NCBI GenBank assembly: GCA_964472015.1
Contig: CAYYIP010000013.1
Span: 1-55,924 of the forward strand
Direction: 5' to 3'
Source: JAAYTD01 sp964472015
Lineage (GTDB): Bacteria > Bacteroidota > Ignavibacteria > Kapaibacteriales > UBA2268
Length of the DNA stretch: 55,924 nucleotides
Under the pieces are notes generated by a model. It was not told the DNA's origin, ran no database searches, and saw only the letters and a list, made by a program, of their open reading frames with translations. The position numbers were made by a program, and so were the translations under genes. The first letter of the stretch is position 1. Every line of letters begins with the position of its first letter. Of this stretch, positions 33,691 to 41,438 are shown piece after piece.

Positions 33691-34632
33691 GTGACGAATC
33701 AAACTCTTTTTGAAGAAATATCAAATTTAGATACCGAAGTTATATATGAAGAATTTTCAAATATAGATTTACTTTCTACTGAAGATATTGTTAAATTAAT
33801 TAATTATCAAGATTCTTTAATTTCATATGCAATAAAAAAAGAAATTCCATTTATAACAGTTGCAGTAGATATGATTGTAAATTCTTTTAATAAAGGAGGT
33901 AGATTAATTTATGTCGGCGCTGGCACAAGTGGGAGATTAGGTATACTTGATGCTGCTGAATGCCCTCCAACTTTTGGAACACCGTACGAGTTAGTACAAG
34001 GTATTATTGCTGGTGGAAATGATGCTGCTTTTAAGGCTATAGAAGGAGCAGAAGATATACAGGAAAATGGAGGTAAAGCTTTAGAAAAAATTAATATTAA
34101 TGAAAAGGATACTATTTGTGGAATTACAGCTTCAGGGAGGACACCTTTTGTTATTGGTGCTTTAAAATATGCAAAAAAACAAAATTCAAATACTATATTA
34201 ATTACAACTAATAGTCGTGAAAAAATATTAAAAAAGAATTATAATACATTTGTTGATATAATAATTGCACCTTTTGTAGGTCCTGAAATTATAGCAGGTT
34301 CTACGCGTATGAAATCTGGAACAGCACAAAAGTTAGTCTTAAATATGTTAACTACAACTGCTATGATTAAAATAGGGAAGACCTATGGTAATATAATGAT
34401 TGACTTAATGCCTACTAATGATAAACTAAAACAAAGAGCAAAACGTATTTTAATAGAGCTGACCGGAGTATCATTAGAAACAGCTGAAAAAATTTTAATA
34501 GAAACAAATTGGAAATTGAAATATGCTTTAATTATGATAATGACAAACGTGGATATAGAAAGAGCAAAAGTGGAATTAGAAATGGCTAATGGAATTGTAA
34601 AAAATGCCGTACGAAATATATTAAAAAATTAA
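33691..34632 (+). CDS. murQ: N-acetylmuramic acid 6-phosphate etherase
   Basis: Splits MurNAc-6-phosphate into GlcNAc-6-phosphate and D-lactate in peptidoglycan recycling. The start is a GTG at 33691. The SIS domain shows LIYVGAGTSGRLGILDAAECPPTFGTP (about residues 71-97), with the catalytic Glu of the AEC segment, and a second signature EIIAGSTRMKSGTAQKLVLNML near 205-226. The 313-residue length is standard. No MurNAc PTS gene or anhydro-MurNAc kinase gene is adjacent. It is followed after about 57 bases by an outer-membrane-protein gene. Confidence 0.95.
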   Translation: MTNQTLFEEISNLDTEVIYEEFSNIDLLSTEDIVKLINYQDSLISYAIKKEIPFITVAVDMIVNSFNKGGRLIYVGAGTSGRLGILDAAECPPTFGTPYELVQGIIAGGNDAAFKAIEGAEDIQENGGKALEKININEKDTICGITASGRTPFVIGALKYAKKQNSNTILITTNSREKILKKNYNTFVDIIIAPFVGPEIIAGSTRMKSGTAQKLVLNMLTTTAMIKIGKTYGNIMIDLMPTNDKLKQRAKRILIELTGVSLETAEKILIETNWKLKYALIMIMTNVDIERAKVELEMANGIVKNAVRNILKN

Positions 34633-34689
34633 AATAAAATTTAAATAAAAAAATTATTGAAAAAAAACAAACTTAGGATGAATAAAATT

Positions 34690-35484
34690 ATGAAAAAGAA
34701 AACTTTATTGATTTCTGTTTTTTTTATTGTTATATCTTTTTTTTGCATAAGCAATAGTATAAATCTTTATGCATCAGGTAGTGCAGGTAGTGGTGCTATT
34801 TATGAATCAAGATATATTATTGATATGCCAAATGCAGGAATGTTATACAAAGCATCTTATTCGACTTCAACTAAATTTATTGATGGAGGTGGATTATTAG
34901 TAGATTTTACTACTGCTCCTTTTGATTTCTTAAATATTGGAGTTAGTTATTCTGTATCTGGTTTAATAGGAGCCGGTGGTATTAAAGTACATCAAAAATA
35001 TCCAGGATTTAATGTAAAAGCACGTATTTTAGATGAAAGATTGACTATACCTGCAATAGCAGTAGGTTTTTATTCACAAGGGAATGGATTGTACTATGAT
35101 GATACTGCTAGTGAAAGATTTAGTCAACTTTCACCCGGATTTTATGTTGCTGCTAGTAAAAGTTTTATATGGGATTTAGGTGAAGTCTCTGTACATGCAG
35201 GTGTAAATTATTGTATCGATACTAAAGAAGATGCTGGTATTAATATTTATGCAGGAATAGAACACACATTAGGAAAATATTTTTCTTTGTTATGTGAATT
35301 TAATCCTAATTTTAATGATGATAATAAAGTAATTCCTAATAGTAAATTTAAATTTAATACAGCAGTACGCGCAAGTGTATCAGACAATATTACTTTTGAA
35401 TTGCAATTCCGAGATATATTTACAAGTTCTAAAAATAATGGATTTAATAGATTTGTTGGAATAGAATTTATAAATAGATTTTAA
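34690..35484 (+). CDS. Putative outer-membrane beta-barrel protein
   Basis: A signal peptide (KKKTLLISVFFIVISFFCISNSINLYA) precedes a mature region rich in alternating hydrophobic strands and Gly/Tyr (FLNIGVSYSVSGLIG, IPAIAVGFYSQGNG, GINIYAGIEHTLGKYF). It ends in Phe (FINRF), as expected for a protein inserted by the BAM complex. The best start is the ATG at 34690; an ATG at 34678 and a TTG at 34657 are in frame. The strand pattern resembles YjbH-like or porin-like Bacteroidota proteins, but I cannot name a family. It lies just after murQ on the same strand and could share its transcript. Confidence 0.7.
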   Translation: MKKKTLLISVFFIVISFFCISNSINLYASGSAGSGAIYESRYIIDMPNAGMLYKASYSTSTKFIDGGGLLVDFTTAPFDFLNIGVSYSVSGLIGAGGIKVHQKYPGFNVKARILDERLTIPAIAVGFYSQGNGLYYDDTASERFSQLSPGFYVAASKSFIWDLGEVSVHAGVNYCIDTKEDAGINIYAGIEHTLGKYFSLLCEFNPNFNDDNKVIPNSKFKFNTAVRASVSDNITFELQFRDIFTSSKNNGFNRFVGIEFINRF

Positions 35485-35580
35485 TTATAAGACAATAATT
35501 AATTATTTGAAATTATAATTATAAATTAATAATTAATTTGTTAATAATAAGTTATTAAATAAAATATATTTTTATTTATT

Positions 35581-35623
35581 AATTAATACTAATACTATAT
35601 ATTCATAGTTATTAGTATTAATT
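35581..35623 (+). promoter_or_regulatory. Large inverted repeat immediately before nadE
   Basis: AATTAATACTAATA (35581-35594) pairs perfectly with TATTAGTATTAATT (35610-35623). The inner CTAT/ATAG continues the stem past a one-base bulge, leaving a 6-base loop. The nadE ATG is 5 bases downstream. The element could be an operator, a translation-control hairpin over the start, or a terminator for the upstream gene. Confidence 0.55.
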
Positions 35624-35628
35624 GTTTT

Positions 35629-37521
35629 ATGTTTTATAAAAATATTACTTCTAAAATGAAAAAGTATAATTTAGTTGATTTTAATTATTTTTCTTTTCAA
35701 GTAGTTGCACCAGAAATAAAAGTTGCTAATATAGATTATAATACAAGCGTAATTATTAATGAAATTAATAAATATGCAGATAATACCAATCTTATTATAT
35801 TTCCAGAACTAATACTTACAGGTGCAAGTTGTGGTGATCTATTTTTTACAAAAGAGTTAATTGAAAAGATAGAACCTGCTTTAAATAAAATAATTGAAGA
35901 GACTTATAAGAAAAATACTACTATTATATTAGGGACCCCTTTTTTAATTAGTAATAAATTGTATAATGTTGCAATGCTTATTTCTAATGGTAAAATTATT
36001 GGAATAGTACCTAGTAGATATAAAACTCGTTGGTTTGAAGAATATTTTTATCAACAAAAACAACAACATATTAATAATATTTTATTTAATGATTATTATG
36101 TTCCTTTTGATGTTAATTTAACTTTTACTTGTAAAGATTTTAATAATTGTAAATTAATGCTCCTTATAGGCGAACCTAATATTGATGATTTTGCTAGGGG
36201 TTCAAATGTACAAATTGTAATAAATTTAAATTCTAATCCATTTAATATTGAAAAAACATCAACTGAATTAATAAAACAATTATCTGTGCTTAATAGACAA
36301 GGAATTATATATGTTAATTCTAATGCTAGTGAAAGTACTACTGATTATGTATATGGAGATCAATTAGTTGCTTGTGAAGTAGGTGAAGTTATTAATAAGG
36401 TTTCTACCTTACAATTAGAAACACAAAATTTAAAAGCAGAATTTGATTTAGATATTATTAATAGTTTACAACGTAAATATTCTAAAAATAAAAGCAATAT
36501 TGAATTTAATGTTGATTTTTATTTAAATAGAGAAATTAAAGATACACTTACCCGTAAAATATCAAAATCACCATATTTAAAAAACGATTTAGTTATTGAA
36601 AAGCAAGTTAAAAGTATATTTGAAATGCAAGCACTTGCTTTAGCTAAAAGATTAAAAAGTATTAATGCTAATAAAATTGTTCTAGGAATTTCCGGTGGGA
36701 TAGATTCTACACTTGCTTTGTTAGTTGCAATAAGAACATTTGAAATATTACATATTTCTAAAAAAAATATATTTACTATAATTATGCCGGGATTTGCAAC
36801 AACAAATAAAACTAAAAATAATTCTTATAACTTAGTAAACTTACTTGGTACTAATATTATAGAAATTCCTATAAATGAAACGGTTTATATGCATTTAAAA
36901 GATATAGGACATAGTATAGAAAATAAAAATGTTGTTTATGAAAATGCACAAGCTCGTATGCGTTCTATGATATTATTTAATTATGCAAATAAAGTTGGTG
37001 GTATTGTAGTTGGTACAGGTGATGCGTCTGAAATAGCACTAGGATGGTCTACTTTTAATGGCGATCATATTTCTAATTATAATGTTAATGCAGGTATACC
37101 TAAGACGATAGCAAAAGAAATAATTAGATATTTTACTAAAAATGAAATTGAGAAAGGAACTGCTGTTATTCTTGAGGATATATTAAATACTCCTATATCA
37201 CCTGAACTTGTATCTAATGATAATGATAAAATTGTGCAAGAAACGGAAAAAATTATAGGACCTTATATTTTAAATGATTTCTTTTTATGGTATTTGGCTA
37301 AATATAATTTGGATAAACGTAAAATTAAATTCTTAGCAGAAAATAGTTTTGATGAATTTAGTAGTAATGAAATTGAACAATGGTTGAATTTGTTTTTTAA
37401 ACGATTTTATGCTAGTCAATATAAACGTTCTTGTTCTACTGATGGACCGACTATATTTGGATTTTCTTTATCGCCAAGAGGTGAACTTATGTTGCCAAGT
37501 GATATAGAAGGGTATAATTAG
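35629..37521 (+). CDS. nadE: NAD+ synthase (NadE), glutaminase domain lacking its nucleophile
   Basis: Amidates nicotinate adenine dinucleotide to NAD+. The 630-residue protein has the two-domain glutamine-dependent layout: a nitrilase-like domain (about residues 20-285) and an ATP-pyrophosphatase synthetase domain (about 330-620). The latter has an intact P-loop LGISGGIDSTLALL and GTGDASEIALGWSTFNGDH. In the nitrilase triad, Glu60 (FPELILTG) and a Lys (Lys132, SRYKTRW) are visible. Where relatives have ICED, this protein reads IGEP: Gly181 (codon GGC at 36169-36171) replaces the catalytic Cys. It should therefore use free ammonia, unless a sequencing error is involved. The ATG at 35629 has an alternative nine codons in. 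Confidence 0.93.
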   Translation: MFYKNITSKMKKYNLVDFNYFSFQVVAPEIKVANIDYNTSVIINEINKYADNTNLIIFPELILTGASCGDLFFTKELIEKIEPALNKIIEETYKKNTTIILGTPFLISNKLYNVAMLISNGKIIGIVPSRYKTRWFEEYFYQQKQQHINNILFNDYYVPFDVNLTFTCKDFNNCKLMLLIGEPNIDDFARGSNVQIVINLNSNPFNIEKTSTELIKQLSVLNRQGIIYVNSNASESTTDYVYGDQLVACEVGEVINKVSTLQLETQNLKAEFDLDIINSLQRKYSKNKSNIEFNVDFYLNREIKDTLTRKISKSPYLKNDLVIEKQVKSIFEMQALALAKRLKSINANKIVLGISGGIDSTLALLVAIRTFEILHISKKNIFTIIMPGFATTNKTKNNSYNLVNLLGTNIIEIPINETVYMHLKDIGHSIENKNVVYENAQARMRSMILFNYANKVGGIVVGTGDASEIALGWSTFNGDHISNYNVNAGIPKTIAKEIIRYFTKNEIEKGTAVILEDILNTPISPELVSNDNDKIVQETEKIIGPYILNDFFLWYLAKYNLDKRKIKFLAENSFDEFSSNEIEQWLNLFFKRFYASQYKRSCSTDGPTIFGFSLSPRGELMLPSDIEGYN

Positions 37522-37613
37522 AAAATAATTGTAAAAACTTATGATGCTATACTTGGATAAATTTACCCTATTCAGGTATATAACAAAAGAAAGTGTGTAA
37601 TATAAAAATAATA

Positions 37614-38669
37614 TTATTTAAATTTTATTTTTGTTTTACTGTATGCTAATTGACCACACGCTGCCTCTATATCTTGTCCTTGTGATTTTCTTATTATAGA
37701 CATAATTTTATTTTGATATAATTTTTTTGAAAATATATTTATTTCTTTTGTATTTGCAGCCTTAATATCATAATCTGTATTAGTAAAAGAAATATCGTTA
37801 AATGGTATAATATTAATTTTAGATGGGAATTTCTTTATTAGTTTAGATAATTGTAAGATATCTATATTACGATTATTTAACCCTTTAAGCAAAATGTATT
37901 CAAAAGTAATAGGTAATTTAGTTTTTTTATAATAGTATTCTAAGGAATTAAAAATATCAGATAAATTACTAGCCATTGGAATTAATGTTTTTCTAATATC
38001 ATCAAAAGGCGAATGTAAAGAGAGAGCTAATTTAATTTTTATATTAGAGTCTGCAAGTTCAATAATTTTATCTGGAATTCCAATTGTTGATAAAGTTATA
38101 TTTCTATGTTTTATTATATTGTTTTCTATTAATGTTCTTATAGCTAGAATAGTATTATTAAAATTTAATAATGGTTCACCCATTCCCATTATTACAACAT
38201 TATCTATTTTTTTATTTATAATTTTCTCTGTTATCAATATTTGATCTATAATTTCCGAAGCAGTTAGAGTTCTTTTAAATCCAAGTTTTGCAGTCGCACA
38301 AAATATACAATTTACTGGGCATCCTAACATTGTAGAAATACAAATAGTATTTTTTTTATTTGTAGTATCATTTACGTTATTAGGAAGAAATACTGTTTCT
38401 ATAAATTCATTTTTGTTAACTATACTATATAATATCTTTTTTGTACCATCGATAGATTCACGTATTGTTTCTAATTCTAAAGAATTAATATAAAAGTTCT
38501 CTTCTAATTGCTTTTTTAAAGATGATGAAAATGTTGTTATCTCATTAAAATTATTTATTTTTTGTTGATATAATGCATTAAATAATTGTTTAGTTCTAAA
38601 TTTTTTTTCGCCTATTTTTTCAAAATAATTATCTAATTCTAATGTTGTAAGATCTTTAATATATTGCAT
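37614..38669 (-). CDS. rlmN: Dual-specificity rRNA/tRNA adenine C2 methyltransferase RlmN
   Basis: Radical-SAM enzyme that methylates C2 of A2503 in 23S rRNA and A37 in some tRNAs. Cluster cysteines: Cys117, Cys121 and Cys124 in GCPVNCIFCATAKLGFKR. The C-terminal Cys338 in AACGQLAY is the residue that forms the transient methyl-protein link in this family. IGMGEPLLN-like VVIMGMGEPLLNFNN binds SAM. The 351-residue length fits. A Cfr antibiotic-resistance enzyme is the other possibility, but the context and the family motifs fit RlmN better. It lies 51 bases downstream of murF on the same strand and converges on nadE. Confidence 0.92.
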   Translation of the reverse strand: MQYIKDLTTLELDNYFEKIGEKKFRTKQLFNALYQQKINNFNEITTFSSSLKKQLEENFYINSLELETIRESIDGTKKILYSIVNKNEFIETVFLPNNVNDTTNKKNTICISTMLGCPVNCIFCATAKLGFKRTLTASEIIDQILITEKIINKKIDNVVIMGMGEPLLNFNNTILAIRTLIENNIIKHRNITLSTIGIPDKIIELADSNIKIKLALSLHSPFDDIRKTLIPMASNLSDIFNSLEYYYKKTKLPITFEYILLKGLNNRNIDILQLSKLIKKFPSKINIIPFNDISFTNTDYDIKAANTKEINIFSKKLYQNKIMSIIRKSQGQDIEAACGQLAYSKTKIKFK

Positions 38670-38720
38670 TTGTTATATATTTTATTAAATTGTAAATAAA
38701 ATTGGGTTATAAATAAAAAA

Positions 38721-40154
38721 TTATAAGTATTGCAAAATTGTTTCCATTTTCATTCCACGTGATCCTTTTAATAAAAATGTCGTATTTTCTAAATTAGATA
38801 TATTATTCATATAATTAGCCATTTCTTCAAAATTATTAAAATATTTAATTTTGTTACTATTATTATTTATTTGCTTCTTTGCCTTTAACATATTTTCGCC
38901 TATAATTAAAACTTCATCAAGTAATTCAGAAGCCTTTTCTAATATATTAATATGTTCTATATGTGCAGATTCTCCTAACTCAAACATATCGCCAAGAATA
39001 GCTATATGTTTTTTTGATTTTCTATGCATAGATAATGTTTTTATAGATAATAACATAGAACTCGGATTTGCATTATAACAATCATTTAAAATATTAAAAT
39101 TATTTATTTTCTGTAAACTCATACGTGCATAACCTTGTTGTAATTCTGCGGAAGAATAATTTTGCAATCCTGCTACTATTTCTTCGCCTGTACATCCTAA
39201 TGTAGCACATACAGCTATTGCTGCTATACTATTTAATCCTATTGCATAACCTATTTCATTTAATTTTGCCGAATATTCTTTATTTTCAATTTTAAAGTTA
39301 ACAGTTGTTGTTAAATCATCATTAATAATGATATTCCCTATAAAATTAATATCTTCAACAAAATTACATTCTTTTTTAGCTTCATTTGTACCGTAAGTAA
39401 TATATTTTTTTAAAATTTTAGTATATTTTCGTAATCGTTCATCATCACAATTTATAAAACATATTCCACCAGTTTTTAATAACTTACCATATAAAAAAGT
39501 CTCTTCTATCTCTACTTGCTCTAAATTTATTAAATGTTCTAAATGTTCTTTTCCTATATTTGTTATTAATCCTAAATCCGGGTTTAACATATTAGACAAT
39601 ATTGCTATCTCACCCGGTAAACTTGTTCCTATTTCAATAACTGCAATTTCTGTTTTTTCATCAAAACAAAGCATCATTAATGGAACACCTATTTGATTAT
39701 TAAAGTTCTTATAAGTTTTTAATACATTATATTTTTGAGATAAAATAGTTGATATAAGTTCTTTTGTTGAAGTTTTTCCATTAGAACCAGCAATTGCTAT
39801 AACAGGGAATGTATACTTTATTCTGTGAAAAAAAGCAAGCTCGCCTAATGCGTTTAGTGTATCTTTAACAACAATTAAAGGTATATTTTGTAATTTATCT
39901 ATATTATTTATATTATCGTTATACCATTTATTTAAAATAATTAACGCTGTAGCACCATTTTTAATTGCTTCATCAATATAATAGTGCCCATCAATATTTT
40001 CACCTTCTAAAGCAATAAAAATATTGTTTTTTGAAATAGTACGAGTATCTGTTGAAATACCAATTGCTTCCCATTCATTATTAAAATTTATAAATTTTGC
40101 ATCGGATAACGCTGCTTGGATATCCATAAAATTAAATTTTGCATAATTTTTCAT
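38721..40154 (-). CDS. murF: UDP-MurNAc-tripeptide--D-alanyl-D-alanine ligase
   Basis: Adds D-Ala-D-Ala to UDP-MurNAc-tripeptide, the last cytosolic step in making the peptidoglycan pentapeptide. Visible: an N-terminal Mur ligase domain (STDTRTISKNNIFIALEG), the ATP-binding AIAGSNGKTSTKELIS near residues 119-134, NFNNQIGVPLMML and EIGTSLPGEIA typical of MurF, LITNIGKEHLEHL, and the C-terminal domain with LNDCYNANPSSML. The 477-residue length is slightly long but normal. It is followed by rlmN in the same direction. Confidence 0.95.
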   Translation of the reverse strand: MKNYAKFNFMDIQAALSDAKFINFNNEWEAIGISTDTRTISKNNIFIALEGENIDGHYYIDEAIKNGATALIILNKWYNDNINNIDKLQNIPLIVVKDTLNALGELAFFHRIKYTFPVIAIAGSNGKTSTKELISTILSQKYNVLKTYKNFNNQIGVPLMMLCFDEKTEIAVIEIGTSLPGEIAILSNMLNPDLGLITNIGKEHLEHLINLEQVEIEETFLYGKLLKTGGICFINCDDERLRKYTKILKKYITYGTNEAKKECNFVEDINFIGNIIINDDLTTTVNFKIENKEYSAKLNEIGYAIGLNSIAAIAVCATLGCTGEEIVAGLQNYSSAELQQGYARMSLQKINNFNILNDCYNANPSSMLLSIKTLSMHRKSKKHIAILGDMFELGESAHIEHINILEKASELLDEVLIIGENMLKAKKQINNNSNKIKYFNNFEEMANYMNNISNLENTTFLLKGSRGMKMETILQYL

Positions 40155-40258
40155 TATTTTATATGTTTATGTTCTATGATTTTTTATTAATTTTTATTAT
40201 AGCTCTTAAGTTTTATATTTAATATAAAATTGTAAATTATCGAGAATTAATTATTAAA

Positions 40259-40585
40259 TTAATCTCTTTTATAATGTGGCATATTTTTAGGAACAATTAA
40301 AGAGAATTCTATTAATCCTTTAACTTGATTATTTACTATCCATGGAGTTTGATAAATAATTTTTTTGACTCCTTTTTTTTCAATAGAATAAATATTTGGT
40401 TTTTTAGTTACTTTAATATTATTCATTATTTCAATAGATTTTGAATTGTGACAATCTAAAATAGTATCACCTATTTTTGAATTTTTAAATACTTCTTTTG
40501 ATTTATTGTTCATATATACAATTTTAAAATCATTATCACATATAGTAATTGCCGCGTCGATTTCATTAAAATAATATTTTTCCAT
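40259..40585 (-). CDS. Stand-alone PAS-domain protein
   Basis: A 108-residue protein formed almost wholly of one PAS domain: ITICDNDFKIVYMNNKSKEVF (entry strands), GDTILDCHNSKSIEIM (the conserved DCH segment of this PAS subgroup), and the closing sheet KKIIYQTPWIVNNQVKGLIEFSL. No output domain is attached, so it would act through a partner, or by binding a small ligand or cofactor. It lies upstream of murF on the same strand with about 100 bases between them. An inverted repeat at 40670-40689 lies ~90 bases before its start. Confidence 0.75.
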   Translation of the reverse strand: MEKYYFNEIDAAITICDNDFKIVYMNNKSKEVFKNSKIGDTILDCHNSKSIEIMNNIKVTKKPNIYSIEKKGVKKIIYQTPWIVNNQVKGLIEFSLIVPKNMPHYKRD

Positions 40586-41380
40586 AAAATTATTTTTATA
40601 AAAAATTAAATAAATTTTATATTTTATTTTTATTTTTTTTAGTTAATTTGTAAATTTGTAGTAGTGAATAATAACAGATTACTGTTATTTATATATAACT
40701 ATTGTATAATAATACTACTTAACTTGCTTTTACTGACTTTGTATAATTTTAATAACTAACGTATTTGATTTATATAAATATAAATAGGATGTTAATAAAA
40801 TAGTTTTTCATACTTTCTTAAATTCAAATATAATATTATTATTGATTTATATTTAAAATATTAAATAATGTTAAATTATTTATTATTTTTATGAAAAATT
40901 TAATTATAAAAATAAGGGAATAAATTTTTTAGTAAAATAATATAGATAAATGAATTTTCTATATTTTAATCATATATTTACTACAATATAAAATATATAT
41001 ATATTAATTAAAGTATATATTTTTTATACTTTTTTGTATTTATTTTTTTTTTCTTTGTAAATTCAAAAAAAACAAATATATTTACTTTTTATAAAAGGTA
41101 CAAAAAATTATTTACTTTTTATTTTACTATATAAATATTTAATATTTCTAAAAAATAAGAAGGAATAATAGGGATAAATAGAAATATATTTCGTATTTTA
41201 AATCTTAATAATATTTAGAATTATAAATAATCATAATATAAATAACTATCTATAATATATTATACTATGTAATATTATGTTTTATTTAATAATTAAACTT
41301 AAAATAATCTTTATATATTAAAGTAAAAATAAAATAAAATTAAAATAAAAAATTATGTTTTAATAATAAAAAATTTAATT
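40586..41380. other. Long gene-free region before the envelope cluster
   Basis: About 800 bases of nearly pure A+T with no supported gene on either strand. It holds the inverted repeat AATAACAG-atta-CTGTTATT (40670-40689). It also holds a 13-bp direct repeat ATTTACTTTTTAT at 41080-41092 and 41110-41122, spaced 30 bases apart (about three helical turns), and scattered -7-like boxes (for example TAAATTTG 40651-40658) without good -33 partners. It is the longest gap in the window and presumably holds the control region of the downstream cluster. Confidence 0.5.
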
Positions 41381-41434
41381 ATGAAAAAAAATTATTATAT
41401 ATTTTTATCGACGTTAAGTCGTTGGAGGGTTTAA
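41381..41434 (+). CDS. 17-residue upstream ORF overlapping the Shine-Dalgarno sequence of the GldM-like gene
   Basis: ATG at 41381 opens MKKNYYIFLSTLSRWRV and stops at 41432-41434, four bases before the ATG at 41439. The ribosome-binding GGAGG of the next gene lies inside its Trp-Arg codons. A small inverted repeat, CGAC-gttaa-GTCG (41409-41421), lies there too. Translation of this ORF would place terminating ribosomes at the next start, a coupling or leader arrangement. No clear Shine-Dalgarno sequence of its own. Confidence 0.35.
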   Translation: MKKNYYIFLSTLSRWRV

Positions 41435-41438
41435 TTTT

